Source: Niabella sp.
Lineage (GTDB): Bacteria > Bacteroidota > Bacteroidia > Chitinophagales > Chitinophagaceae
Reading direction: 5' to 3'
Length of the DNA stretch: 64,000 bases
NCBI GenBank assembly: GCA_017744715.1
Contig: JAGIAT010000002.1
Span: 1 to 64,000, forward strand
Shown: piece after piece, positions 26,067-35,526 of the stretch
Layout of the letters: every line of letters begins with the position of its first letter
Numbering within the stretch: the first letter of the stretch is position 1
The notes under the pieces: generated by a model
Database searches by the model: none
The model's input: only the letters and a program-made list of their open reading frames with translations
Told to the model about the DNA's origin: nothing
Program-made: the position numbers and the translations under genes

Positions 26067-28145
26067 ATGAAACAACGGTTGAGGCTGGTTTGCACAGCAG
26101 CCGGAATATTATTTGCGTTCAACGCCATTACACAGCCATTGCCGCCGGTACAAAAGGCAGCGCCAAAATGGGCCGATGGCTTCCCGGTGATCATGATCGG
26201 CAACTGGGATGTAAAACCAACATTCCGGCGCCGGGTGGGCGCCAATCCCGTGTGGATGGATAGCGTATACCAAAAGGCCTACACGGAAACCCAGGTAAAA
26301 AAATACAAGGAATTGGGCGCCACGATGGTGATGGCTTTTTTTTACAAAGGGTTTGGACTTGGTGCTGAAAAAGAAGAGATTGATGCGTCTCGAAAACTGG
26401 CGGCGCTTTGCAAAAAGTACGGTCTGAAAGTGGGTGTGTATATAGGCGCTACCATGCCTTATGAAACCTTTTTGCCCGAAGTACCGGAGGCGGCCGACTG
26501 GATCGTACCTCCGTATATGGGGCAGGCCGTTACTTACGGTAGCCAAACCTTCCGCAAACTGGTATACTTTCAGCATGAGGGGTATAAGACTTATATCAAA
26601 CGGGTTTTAAAAATTGCCATCGAGGAGCTGAAGGCCGACCTGATCCATTTCGACAATTCGTCGATACAAGGCATTGCCCCGGTTTTTTATCATCCGCTGG
26701 CAGTGGCGCAGTTCCGGGAATTTTTACGAAAAAAATACACTCCTGAGCAACGCAAACAACGGCTTGGCTTTAGTAACGTAGATTATGTAGAGTCCCCTGC
26801 CTATTCCAAAAACATCAGTATCCTGCATGATCCGCTGGCACAGGAGTGGACCGATTTCCGTTGCCAGCGGCTGGCCGATTACTACGGTGAAATGGCTCAA
26901 TACATCCGGAGCCTGAATCCTGAAGTGGCTGTAGAATGCAATCCGCATGGATTGGACGGACGTAACGCCCTGTGGAATGAGAGCGTTGATTTCCCGCGCA
27001 TCCTGGCGCATACCAATTATTTCTGGACGGAGGGTGAGCATACAGAGCTTATGGCAGACGGCACGTTGCTTTCCAAGATCCGGACCTTTAAAATGGCGCG
27101 CACACTGGATAACAGGGTGTTTACCAATACCAGCGACAGCAAATTAAAAATGGCAGAGATACTGGCTTATAACCGCGACGGCATCGGCCTGATCGGAGGC
27201 CAGGAAGAAATGGAGGGCGGTAACTACCCGTTTCCTTTTGAACAATCACCCGATCAACGAGATTATATACAGTTTTTCCGTGCGCATACCGGGTATTACA
27301 GTCATACCAACAATATTGCAGATGTGGCCGTGCTGCATACCTATAACACCATGGCTGTTAATAACGACCGCCCTTATCAAAGCACTTTTCTTTTTGAACA
27401 AAGCCTTATCCAGGGCAAGATCCCGTTTGATATTATTTTTGACGAACAGTTAAAAAACCTGGAGCGCTACAAGGTACTGGTGCTGGCCGATCAGGAATGC
27501 CTTACCGACGAACAGCAGGAACGCATCCGCGATTTTGTGCGCAAAGGCGGGGGTCTTATTGCCACCGAGCATACTTCTTTATACACCAGCTGGCACCAGC
27601 GGAAAGAAAACTTTGGCCTTTATGATCTCCTGAAAGTACAGGCCCCCGAATGGCATAATCGCAGTACGCCGGAGGCCATTTTAGCAATAAAAGAACAACG
27701 GCATACTGTTGGCAAGGGAAGGGTTTGTTACCTGCCGGAGGTCGTTCCTTCCCAACCCAAACCTGACATGGCTGCTATGTCTGGCAAATATTTCAGACTT
27801 GCAAAAAATCATCAGCAACTGATCGATGCGGTACAATGGGCCTCGGGCAATGGCCTGTCATTACAGGTAGAAGCTCCGGAAACGGTAACCATGGAATTGG
27901 TCAAACAGGAGGAGCAGCACCGCCTGCTGCTACATCTGGTAAACTTCAATTATAAAAACGCCGGGGTAGAAAACATCGGGGTTGTATTAAAAATACCGGA
28001 TGGAAAAAAGATACAGCAGGTAACGGTATTAAGCCCCGATGCCAAAACCACCAGCACACCGGCTTTTCGACAGGAAAATGGAATGCTGCATTTTACCGTG
28101 CCGCAGCTGGTGCTGTACGACCTGGTGGTGGTGCGGTTTAAATAG
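26067..28145 (+). CDS. GH42-like secreted glycosidase with amidotransferase-like domain
   Basis: This is a secreted protein of 692 residues. The ATG at 26067 gives MKQRLRLVCTAAGILFAFNA and a signal ending near NAITQ. The barrel half (residues about 40-400) shows GATMVMAFFYKGFGLG, KKYGLKVGVYIGATMPYE, IHFDNSSIQGIAP and VAVECNPHGLDGRN. The middle part (VAVLHTYNTMAVN, FDIIFDEQL, YKVLVLADQECLTDEQQERI, RDFVRKGGGLIATEHTSLYT) is the glutamine-amidotransferase-like trimerisation domain seen in beta-galactosidases of family GH42. A beta domain ends it. It lies 78 bases after the previous gene and probably belongs to the same transcript. The sugar specificity is unknown. The tandem repeat array starts just after its stop. 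Confidence 0.75.
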   Translation: MKQRLRLVCTAAGILFAFNAITQPLPPVQKAAPKWADGFPVIMIGNWDVKPTFRRRVGANPVWMDSVYQKAYTETQVKKYKELGATMVMAFFYKGFGLGAEKEEIDASRKLAALCKKYGLKVGVYIGATMPYETFLPEVPEAADWIVPPYMGQAVTYGSQTFRKLVYFQHEGYKTYIKRVLKIAIEELKADLIHFDNSSIQGIAPVFYHPLAVAQFREFLRKKYTPEQRKQRLGFSNVDYVESPAYSKNISILHDPLAQEWTDFRCQRLADYYGEMAQYIRSLNPEVAVECNPHGLDGRNALWNESVDFPRILAHTNYFWTEGEHTELMADGTLLSKIRTFKMARTLDNRVFTNTSDSKLKMAEILAYNRDGIGLIGGQEEMEGGNYPFPFEQSPDQRDYIQFFRAHTGYYSHTNNIADVAVLHTYNTMAVNNDRPYQSTFLFEQSLIQGKIPFDIIFDEQLKNLERYKVLVLADQECLTDEQQERIRDFVRKGGGLIATEHTSLYTSWHQRKENFGLYDLLKVQAPEWHNRSTPEAILAIKEQRHTVGKGRVCYLPEVVPSQPKPDMAAMSGKYFRLAKNHQQLIDAVQWASGNGLSLQVEAPETVTMELVKQEEQHRLLLHLVNFNYKNAGVENIGVVLKIPDGKKIQQVTVLSPDAKTTSTPAFRQENGMLHFTVPQLVLYDLVVVRFK

Positions 28146-28170
28146 CCATGTTACCATGCATTTGGTTACT

Positions 28171-29316
28171 CACAGATGGCGCAGATTTACACGGAAGGCT
28201 TAGTGCCGGCAAACATATTACTGAAGATCGTCCGTTCAAACGACGCATACAAATTCAGCGCCTCTGCGGCTTAATAAAGACTTCATGTTTCTGCGTAGCT
28301 TCGTGCATTTGTAGCCCCTTAATATTATTTTGAGAAGAGCTCACAGATGGCACAGATTTACACAGAAGGTTTAGTACCGGCAAACATATTACTGAAGATT
28401 CCATACAAACGATGCATACAAATTCAGCGCCTCTGTGGCTTAAAAAAAACTTCGTGTTTCTGCGTGGCTTCGTGCATTTGCGGCCCTTAACATTATTTTG
28501 AGAAAAGCTCACAGATGGCACGGATTTACACAGAAGGCTTAGTCCCTCAAACATATTGCTGAAGCTCGTCCGTTCAAACCATGCGTACCAATTCAGCGCC
28601 TCTGTGGCTTATAAAAACTTCGTGTTTCTGCGTGGCTTCGTGCATTTGTAGCCCCTTAGCATTATTTTGAGAGGAGCTCACAGATGGCACAGATTTACAC
28701 AGAACGTTTAGTACCGGCAAACAAATTACTGAAGATTCCATACAAACAATGCATACAATTCAGCGCCTCTGTGGCTTAAAAAAATTTCGTGTTTCCTCGT
28801 GGCTTCGTGCCTTTGTAGCCCCTAACATTATTATGAGAAGAGCTCACAGATGGCACAGATTTACACAGAAGGTTTAGTACCGGCAAACAAATTACTGAAG
28901 ATTCCATAAACGATGCATACTAATTCAGCGCCTCTGTGGCTTAAAAAAAATTCGTGTTTCTGCGTGGCTTCGCTCCTTTATGGCCCCTTAACATTATTTT
29001 GAGAAGAGCTCACTGATGGCACGGATTTACACAGAACGTTTAATACCGGCAAACAAATTACTGAAGATTCCATACAAACAATGCATACAATTCAGCGCCT
29101 CTGTGGCTTAAAAAAATTTCGTGTTTCCTCGTGGCTTCGTGCCTTTGTAGCCCCTAACATTATTATGAGAAGAGCTCACAGATGGCACAGATTTACACAG
29201 AAGGTTTAGTACCGGCAAACAAATTACTGAAGATTCCATAAACGATGCATACAATTCAGCGCCTCTGTGGCTTAAAAAAAACTTCGTGCTTCTACGTGGC
29301 TTCGTGCCTTTGCGGC
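28171..29316. repeat. Tandem array, seven units of 166-171 bp
   Basis: Units start at 28171, 28342, 28510, 28679, 28845, 29011 and 29177, each at CACAGATGGC or a close variant. The last unit is cut short at about 29316. Each unit has a part beginning CACAGATGGCACAGATTTAC, a middle part with GCAAACAAATTACTGAAGAT, and a part with CAGCGCCTCTGTGGCTTAAA then CGTGGCTTCGTGC. Units 4-5 and 6-7 form a nearly exact 332-base double unit. The array fills the space between two convergent genes. Open frames across it on the minus strand are read-through of the repeat. It is not a CRISPR, because the repeats are long and there are no unique spacers. Confidence 0.92.
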
Positions 29317-29323
29317 ACCTCAC

Positions 29324-30085
29324 TTATTTCAGGTACTTCGCTAACGGCAGCTTCAGTTCTTTCAAGCCTTCCTTTGCCAGGCGTGCGATTTCAGTGGCTC
29401 CTTCGCCGGAAAGATGGGTATCGTCCTTCCTCCCCTTTGGAAGCTTGGTGAACTTGCCCGGCTCTATATACAGGTACAATTTCTTCGAAGCTTCCGGACC
29501 GTACTGTTGCACCAACGCCTTCGATTTTACATTCAGGTCAACCAGCGGCACTTTCATCTCTGCCGCAATTTTCCGTACTTCCGCCGCATACGGCTCAAAT
29601 GTGTCGGGCAACACCTTCCCCTCTTTATCAAACTTTCTGCGGGTAATAGAAGTAAACAACACCGGTATTCCTCCCTTTGCTCTTGTTTCTTTAATATACC
29701 CCACCAGGTACTGGCGGTAGGTGGTCTGAGGATCCGTATGTCGCAGTGTGTCCGGCTTTTCATCATTCGGTCCAAACATAATAAACATATAATCACCCGG
29801 GGTTACAGCATCAATTACCTTTTGCCACCAGCCCTCATCCTTAAAGCTCTTTGAGCTCCTTCCGCTCCGGGCCCTGTTTTGAATCGTTACCTGATCTGTA
29901 AAAAACCGGGGCATCATCTGCATCCAGCCGCGGATGGGGTACCCTTCGCCACCAAAGCCATCCAGATACCGCTGGTCATAATCACACATCGTAGAATCTC
30001 CGATGGAATAGATGGTGATCTTTTTTTGTTCCTTAAATGCAAACAACAATGCAACAATACATAAAGCAAGGATTCCTTTTTTCAT
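29324..30085 (-). CDS. SGNH/GDSL hydrolase, rhamnogalacturonan acetylesterase-like
   Basis: This is a secreted esterase of the SGNH superfamily. The ATG at 30085 gives MKKGILALCIVALLFAFKEQ, a signal peptide. The four blocks are visible: block I IYSIGDSTMCDYDQRYLDG (Ser nucleophile), block II Gly in NRARSGRSSKSF, block III FIMFGPNDEKPDTLRH (Asn) and block V DDTHLSGEGA (Asp and His). This set matches rhamnogalacturonan acetylesterases, which take acetyl groups off pectin side regions. It is divergent from the susC/susD pair at 30.4 kb across a 24-base palindrome, so the three genes are probably co-regulated. Confidence 0.88.
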   Translation of the reverse strand: MKKGILALCIVALLFAFKEQKKITIYSIGDSTMCDYDQRYLDGFGGEGYPIRGWMQMMPRFFTDQVTIQNRARSGRSSKSFKDEGWWQKVIDAVTPGDYMFIMFGPNDEKPDTLRHTDPQTTYRQYLVGYIKETRAKGGIPVLFTSITRRKFDKEGKVLPDTFEPYAAEVRKIAAEMKVPLVDLNVKSKALVQQYGPEASKKLYLYIEPGKFTKLPKGRKDDTHLSGEGATEIARLAKEGLKELKLPLAKYLK

Positions 30086-30114
30086 ACGAGAAGAATTTGT
30101 GATCAATGATTGCA

Positions 30115-30122
30115 GAAATATA
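30115..30122 (-). promoter_or_regulatory. Probable -7 element of the esterase gene
   Basis: On the minus strand TATATTTC matches seven of eight bases of TAnnTTTG, with a TTTG 23 bases further upstream. It lies 29 bases before the esterase start, on the coding side of the palindrome at 30178-30201. Confidence 0.35.
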
Positions 30123-30177
30123 GGCCAATGTAATTCTTTATATACCAAATCCGGAAAGAACACCCAAAAATATCACC

Positions 30178-30201
30178 GGTATCGTTATCGATAACGATAC
30201 C
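30178..30201. promoter_or_regulatory. Perfect 24-base palindrome, LacI-type operator
   Basis: The two arms (GGTATCGTTATC and its exact complement, GATAACGATACC) meet at a central CG. The centre TTATCGATAA is typical of LacI-family operators. It sits between the divergent esterase and susC genes. The sequence differs from the operators near 23.9 kb, so another LacI-family regulator, not encoded in this window, may act here. Confidence 0.72.
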
Positions 30202-30327
30202 ATTAATTTTTAGCAACACTGTGTTGCCGATCTGGAACAAAAAGATCTATCTTGTCTCTGAATAGAACGCATTGCTCCGGTCAACGGGTTTTATTTGAAT
30301 AGAGCGAGCCATTAACCAGGAACGGGG

Positions 30328-30360
30328 TTGCCAGTCAGGCGATCATCCCCAATATCTTTA
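30328..30360 (+). promoter_or_regulatory. Probable promoter of the second susC/susD pair
   Basis: TTG (30328-30330), a 22-base spacer and TATCTTTA (30353-30360) fit the Bacteroidota promoter with one mismatch in the -7 element. The susC ATG is 32 bases further on. Confidence 0.4.
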
Positions 30361-30392
30361 CCGGGTTATTCATTTATCAAAATATACCATGA

Positions 30393-33300
30393 ATGAAAAG
30401 AATCGTAGTACTGCTTTTAATAAGTTTTAGTTTTTTGTTTAGCCAGGCGCAGGACAGCCGGCGCATCAGCGGTGTTATATCGGATTCGGCCGGTAATACC
30501 CCGCTGGTAGGCGCCACGGTACTCCTAAAAGGAACGGCAATGGGTACACAAACCAATACCCACGGAAAATTTGTGCTGCAGATCCCGGCCGGCCACGCGG
30601 CCCCCGTACTACTGGTAGAACATGTGGGATATGCAGCCCGGGAGATCCCTGTGGGCAATGACAACACGCTCCAGATCCAACTTTCCAGAAATATCGCGGA
30701 GATGGATGAAGTAGTGATGATCGGCTATGCCGCTGTAAAAAAGCGGGACCTTACCGGGTCCGTATCTTCCATTACCAGCAAGGATCTGAAAGATATACCT
30801 GTAAATTCGCTTGCCGAAGCACTTACCGGTAAACTGGCCGGAGTACAGGTCATTACGTCGGAGGGGGCACCGGGTGCCGATGTTCAGATCAAAATAAGAG
30901 GCAACGGATCCATTACCCAGGACGCTTCACCGCTTTATATTGTAGACGGCGTGCAGGTGGAGGGCGGCCTCTCCGGCTTGTCGCCCCAGGACATTGAATC
31001 GGTGGATGTACTTAAAGATGCCTCGGCCACCTCCATTTACGGCGCCAGGGGCGCAAACGGCGTTGTCATCATTACCACAAAAGGGGGTAAGGAAACCAAA
31101 CCTGTTGTCAGTTACAACGGGTTTATAGGCCTCAAAAAACTGGCAAACGAGCTGGCCGTATTGCAGCCCTATGATTTTGTGATGCTCCAGTACGAGAAAA
31201 GCAGGGGTACCGATGAAGCCCAGCAGTCGTTCCGCAATATCTATGGCAGCTGGGACAGCCTGGGCGTATATCAATCCGTTCCCTTCATTAACTGGCAGGA
31301 ACGGACCTTTGGTAACGATGCGTTGATGCAAACCCATAACGTAGGTATTTCCGGAGGCACCAAGGCCACGCAATACAACCTGAGTCTTACCAGCAATGGA
31401 GAAGACGGTGTGATGCTGAATTCCGGCTTTAACCGGAAGCTGGTTACCTTCCGGATGGATACGCGAGTAAGCAATGCCTTAAAAGTAGGGTTCAATGTCC
31501 GTTACACCAATCAGCGTATTGATGGTGCCGGCACCTCCGATGCAGGGGCCTCCACGTACAACCTGCTCCGGCATACAGTAAAATACCGGCCCTTCATGCT
31601 CAACAACCTGTCGCCGGAAGACCTGGACGAAGCATATTATGATGAAACCAACGCTGGGAATGCATTGGGTATCATTAACCCCATCCAGCTCAGCAACGCC
31701 CAATACAGTCAGAAGCTGAACACCATCACTAACCTGAACGGGTATGCAAACTATATCTTCAACAAGCAATTCTCGTTTAAATCCACGCTGGGCGTGAATT
31801 ACAATACCCAAACCTACAATACGTTTTACGATTACATTACCTCAAAAGCCCGTGTACAGGGAGCCAGCATGCCCATGACAGGGGTACTCAACAATAACGT
31901 TTACAATCTCTCCAATTCCAATGTGCTTACGTTCACGAATTCCCGTTCATCGGATCATCGCATTGATGCGTTACTGGGAAATGAGTTTTATAATGTAAAA
32001 GCCAGGAGCACCGATCTGCAACTGAAAAATTTCCCGGTAGGTATCACCCCGGAAAAGGCTCTGAACCAGCAGAGCATCGGAACCATTGTGCCCACCTACC
32101 CGCAGTCCGGCAGTTACGAAAGCCATCTCGTTTCCTTTTTTACAAGGATCAACTACGCTTATAAAGATAAATTTCTGGCCAACTTCAGCTTGCGGGCAGA
32201 TGGATCCTCAAAATTTGCACCCGGTCACCAATGGGGCTACTTCCCCGCCGGCGCGCTTGCCTGGCGGGTTTCAAAGGAAGCGTTCCTGGAGAACAGCACG
32301 GTCATTTCAGACCTGAAACTCCGCGTGAGCTACGGGGCCACCGGTAATAACCGGATCGACGACTATCTCTATATGAATATTTTCAGTCCTTCTGCAAAAT
32401 ATGCGCTCAATGAACAGGTGGTGCCGGCCTACAGGGTAGAAAATCTTCCCAACAAGAACCTGTCCTGGGAAACCACCGTATCGCGCAATATCGGCCTGGA
32501 TCTTTCGCTCTTTAAAAACAGGCTGCAGCTAACGGCAGACATTTATAAGAACACGGTAAACAACCTGCTCATCGATGTGCCCATTGCTTCTACATCGGGC
32601 TATGTTACGCAACTGCAAAATGTGGGTAATATCTTTAACCGCGGTATCGAACTGCAATTGAGCGGCAGCCCCATACAAAAGCCCGATTTTACCTGGAATG
32701 CGGCCTTTAATATCGCCTTCAACCGGAACCGGATCGAACGCCTGGCCACGGGGCTGGACCACCAGTTCTACAATTCCGGTTTTGGCATATCCGGCCAGCC
32801 CGCAGATTACATTGTAAAAGTGGGGCAACCGCTGGGGACCATGTACGGCTATGTATCCGACGGTTTTTATACGGTGAACGATTTTAACTACAATGCAGCT
32901 TCCGGCGTATATACCCTGAAAGAAGGGGTTACCGACGTATCAGGCGTCATTGGCACGGCCCAGCCGGGATGGATGAAACTGAAAGACCTGGATGGCAACC
33001 ACGTGATTGATGAAAATGATAAAACAGTTATTGGTAATGCCAATCCCAAATTTTCAGGAGGTATGAACCAGCGGTTTACGTACAAACAGTTTGACCTGGG
33101 TATATTCGTAAACTTTGTATATGGCAATAAGATCTATAATGCCAATAAGATCGAATTCACCAACGGCTACGGATCGCATACCAACTCCCTGGCCATTATG
33201 AAAGACCGCTGGCGCACGGTGGACGCTAACGGCAACGTAATTCAACAGGTTGTGACCGAAGCCGGCCAACAGATCGTAAAAGGCATTGCGCCCGACCAGC

Positions 33301-33632
33301 TGGCAGTCATCAACCAGAACGCTAAACTCTGGATCCCCATCAGCGGCGCCGGTGCATGGTATCCTACTTCATGGGCAATGGAGGACGGGTCCTTCCTCCG
33401 GATCAATAACATCACACTTGGCTATACCCTTCCGGAAACGGTGGTTCGCCGGATCAAGCTAAAAAGCCTGCGGATTTATACCACGGTCAACAACCTGGCT
33501 GTGCTTACGGGTTATTCCGGTTATGATCCGGAAGTAAATACCCGGCGGGCAACACCCGTTACACCGGGCGTAGACTACTCGGCCTACCCACGGAGTAAAG
33601 TTTATATTATTGGCGTAAATGTTTCACTGTAA
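30393..33632 (+). CDS. SusC/RagA TonB-dependent receptor
   Basis: This is an outer-membrane transporter for oligosaccharides, acting with the SusD partner that starts 12 bases downstream. A short signal peptide (IVVLLLISFSFLFSQAQ) is followed by a carboxypeptidase-regulatory-like domain (ISGVISDSAGNTPLVGATVL), the TonB-box region (EMDEVVMIGYAAVKKRDLTG), a plug (IKIRGNGSITQDASPLYIVD, VLKDASATSIYGARGANGVV) and a barrel ending in VYIIGVNVSL. It lacks the STN domain of the first SusC, so it is not expected to signal to a FecR protein. Regulation by a LacI-type factor through the palindrome at 30178 is more likely. The neighbouring esterase points to an acetylated pectin-like or other decorated glycan. 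Confidence 0.95.
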   Translation: MKRIVVLLLISFSFLFSQAQDSRRISGVISDSAGNTPLVGATVLLKGTAMGTQTNTHGKFVLQIPAGHAAPVLLVEHVGYAAREIPVGNDNTLQIQLSRNIAEMDEVVMIGYAAVKKRDLTGSVSSITSKDLKDIPVNSLAEALTGKLAGVQVITSEGAPGADVQIKIRGNGSITQDASPLYIVDGVQVEGGLSGLSPQDIESVDVLKDASATSIYGARGANGVVIITTKGGKETKPVVSYNGFIGLKKLANELAVLQPYDFVMLQYEKSRGTDEAQQSFRNIYGSWDSLGVYQSVPFINWQERTFGNDALMQTHNVGISGGTKATQYNLSLTSNGEDGVMLNSGFNRKLVTFRMDTRVSNALKVGFNVRYTNQRIDGAGTSDAGASTYNLLRHTVKYRPFMLNNLSPEDLDEAYYDETNAGNALGIINPIQLSNAQYSQKLNTITNLNGYANYIFNKQFSFKSTLGVNYNTQTYNTFYDYITSKARVQGASMPMTGVLNNNVYNLSNSNVLTFTNSRSSDHRIDALLGNEFYNVKARSTDLQLKNFPVGITPEKALNQQSIGTIVPTYPQSGSYESHLVSFFTRINYAYKDKFLANFSLRADGSSKFAPGHQWGYFPAGALAWRVSKEAFLENSTVISDLKLRVSYGATGNNRIDDYLYMNIFSPSAKYALNEQVVPAYRVENLPNKNLSWETTVSRNIGLDLSLFKNRLQLTADIYKNTVNNLLIDVPIASTSGYVTQLQNVGNIFNRGIELQLSGSPIQKPDFTWNAAFNIAFNRNRIERLATGLDHQFYNSGFGISGQPADYIVKVGQPLGTMYGYVSDGFYTVNDFNYNAASGVYTLKEGVTDVSGVIGTAQPGWMKLKDLDGNHVIDENDKTVIGNANPKFSGGMNQRFTYKQFDLGIFVNFVYGNKIYNANKIEFTNGYGSHTNSLAIMKDRWRTVDANGNVIQQVVTEAGQQIVKGIAPDQLAVINQNAKLWIPISGAGAWYPTSWAMEDGSFLRINNITLGYTLPETVVRRIKLKSLRIYTTVNNLAVLTGYSGYDPEVNTRRATPVTPGVDYSAYPRSKVYIIGVNVSL

Positions 33633-33644
33633 TACCCATTGATT

Positions 33645-35399
33645 ATGACAAAACAACGATCTTTCATACTGTTCTTTGGTGCTGCAGTTCTGCTGCTTGC
33701 CTCCTGCAAAAAGTACCTGACGCTGGAACCGCAATCGGCTTTTGGTGAAAAATATATTTTCAGTACCGTGGTAAACGCCCGCAGTGCCGTTCTTGGTGCA
33801 TACGACCAGCTGGCGGGGGATCAGGGATATGGTAGTCGGCTGAGCATGATGTATCCTTATGACAACGACGAGATGATTGGCGTTACCAATGCCTCTGCAC
33901 CGGACAACAGCTCCCGCGATCTTTCGCGGTACAACCTTCAGCCCACCAACGCACAGTTGCTGCAACCATTCAACCAGCTTTATTCCGGCATCGAACGTGC
34001 AAATATCTGCATTAAAAACATTCCGGCTATGGAACTGTACCACACGGGAAGTGAAGCCGACAAAACGGAGCTCAGAAGATTGCATGGAGAAGCGCTGACC
34101 CTGCGGGCACAGTTTTACTTTGAGCTCATCCGTAACTGGGGCGATGTGCCGGCACCCTTTGCCCCCTCTATTGATCAGGCCGATCTTTTCCTTGGTAAAA
34201 CAGACCGGGATATTATTTACGATACCCTGCTGGCCAATCTGAAACAGGCCGAGGACCTCGTGCCCTGGCGCAAGACTGTAGCCGCTGATGAACGCATTAC
34301 CAAGGGAACCGTTAAAGCCCTGCGCGCGCGGCTGGCTTTGTTCCGGGGCGGTTATTCCCTGCGCCGGTCCGGAACCATGGAACGGAAGCCGGATTACCTC
34401 GATTACTATAAAATTGCACGGGATGAATGCTATGACCTCCTGCAGCGGAGAGACCAACATACGCTTAACCCCAGTTTTCAGTCGGTGTTTAAAGACGGTA
34501 TCGATTCCTATAAAATTGATCCGTTCGGAGAAGTGCTGTTTGAAGTAGCCATGGCCCGCGAAGTAGACAGCAAGCTGGGCTATTATGATGGTCCGCGCTT
34601 TTATATCCCCGGCAATACGGCGCTGTTGGGCAATGGGTCCGTAAGAGTGATCCCCGTGTATTTTTACTCTTTTGATTCTACGGATACCCGGCGTGATGTA
34701 ACCTGCGCACCTTATTACAACAACGCCGACAACTCAAAAACAGTACAAACCCTGGTCAATATGACCAGTGGAAAATTCCGTTCCGATTGGATCACGCCGG
34801 CATTAACATCGGCGATACAGGCCACCGGCATCAACTGGCCGATCCTGCGTTTCTCAGATGTGTTACTGATGTTTGCCGAAGCCGAAAACGAACTGAACAA
34901 CGGTCCCACGGCCGATGCCATACAGGCATTTGAGGAGGTACGTAAAAGAGGATTCAAAGGGAACGAAGGCCGCATCGGCACCACTCCTTCCGATAAACAG
35001 GGCTTCTTTGATGCGCTGGTAAAAGAGCGTTCCTTTGAATTTGGAGGAGAGGGCATCCGCAAATATGACCTGATCCGCTGGAACCTGCTGGCCCAAAAAA
35101 TAAGCGATGTACGTGATAACTACACCAAGCTGATGAACTTCCAGGCCCCTTATGACAAGATACCGCAGTATATGTATTACCTGCCGGGATCGCCGCAGGT
35201 GGTTTTTGCCAATTCATTATACCGGCCTGCGCCTTCCAGTGCAACCGGATACACCCGCGTTAACTGGACACGGTCCATCACCGCGGCCTGGGTTACCAAC
35301 GTAGCACAGCTGTACAAACCCAACCACAGCGAGCTGTTGCCCATCCCGCAGTCGGTGATCGACGCAAATCCGAAGATCACGCAGGACTATGGGTATTGA
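33645..35399 (+). CDS. SusD/RagB family nutrient-binding lipoprotein
   Basis: This is the surface lipoprotein partner of the SusC just upstream. The ATG at 33645 gives MTKQRSFILFFGAAVLLLAS, with the lipobox LLASCKKYL; the reading frame from the TTG at 33639 adds two residues and is unlikely. SusD features are RLHGEALTLRAQFYFELIRN followed by WGDVP, GTVKALRARLALFRGGYSL, LRFSDVLLMFAEAENELNNG, FEEVRKRGFKGNEG, LVKERSFEFGGEGIRKYDLI and the C-terminal LLPIPQSVIDANPKI. A clear terminator follows 34 bases after the stop, so the operon probably holds only the two genes. Confidence 0.95.
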   Translation: MTKQRSFILFFGAAVLLLASCKKYLTLEPQSAFGEKYIFSTVVNARSAVLGAYDQLAGDQGYGSRLSMMYPYDNDEMIGVTNASAPDNSSRDLSRYNLQPTNAQLLQPFNQLYSGIERANICIKNIPAMELYHTGSEADKTELRRLHGEALTLRAQFYFELIRNWGDVPAPFAPSIDQADLFLGKTDRDIIYDTLLANLKQAEDLVPWRKTVAADERITKGTVKALRARLALFRGGYSLRRSGTMERKPDYLDYYKIARDECYDLLQRRDQHTLNPSFQSVFKDGIDSYKIDPFGEVLFEVAMAREVDSKLGYYDGPRFYIPGNTALLGNGSVRVIPVYFYSFDSTDTRRDVTCAPYYNNADNSKTVQTLVNMTSGKFRSDWITPALTSAIQATGINWPILRFSDVLLMFAEAENELNNGPTADAIQAFEEVRKRGFKGNEGRIGTTPSDKQGFFDALVKERSFEFGGEGIRKYDLIRWNLLAQKISDVRDNYTKLMNFQAPYDKIPQYMYYLPGSPQVVFANSLYRPAPSSATGYTRVNWTRSITAAWVTNVAQLYKPNHSELLPIPQSVIDANPKITQDYGY

Positions 35400-35432
35400 C
35401 CGGCAACGGAACCTTTTATTACTGTTATTTTC

Positions 35433-35459
35433 AATGAGGCCAGGTGCCTCATTTTTATT
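35433..35459 (+). terminator. Intrinsic terminator of the susC/susD operon
   Basis: AATGAGGC (35433-35440) and GCCTCATT (35446-35453) form a perfect 8-pair stem around CAGGT, followed by a T-rich tail. Confidence 0.82.
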
Positions 35460-35526
35460 GCAGGTTATGGGTACGGCACACACGGATGCAAGGATCCGGC
35501 CAACCATACGCCGGTACCCACCGGTT

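Noticed and set aside
28255..28554. Minus-strand frame of 99 codons through the tandem array
   Set aside because: The peptide repeats itself with the DNA units (LLCKSVPSVS twice), and the frame is broken in other units. It is read-through of a non-coding repeat.
28171..29316. Possible CRISPR array
   Set aside because: The units are 166-171 bases, wholly repeated and without unique spacers, and no cas gene is near.
33624..34460. Open frame of 278 codons on the minus strand
   Set aside because: It is antisense to the second SusD gene, which has a full set of family motifs.
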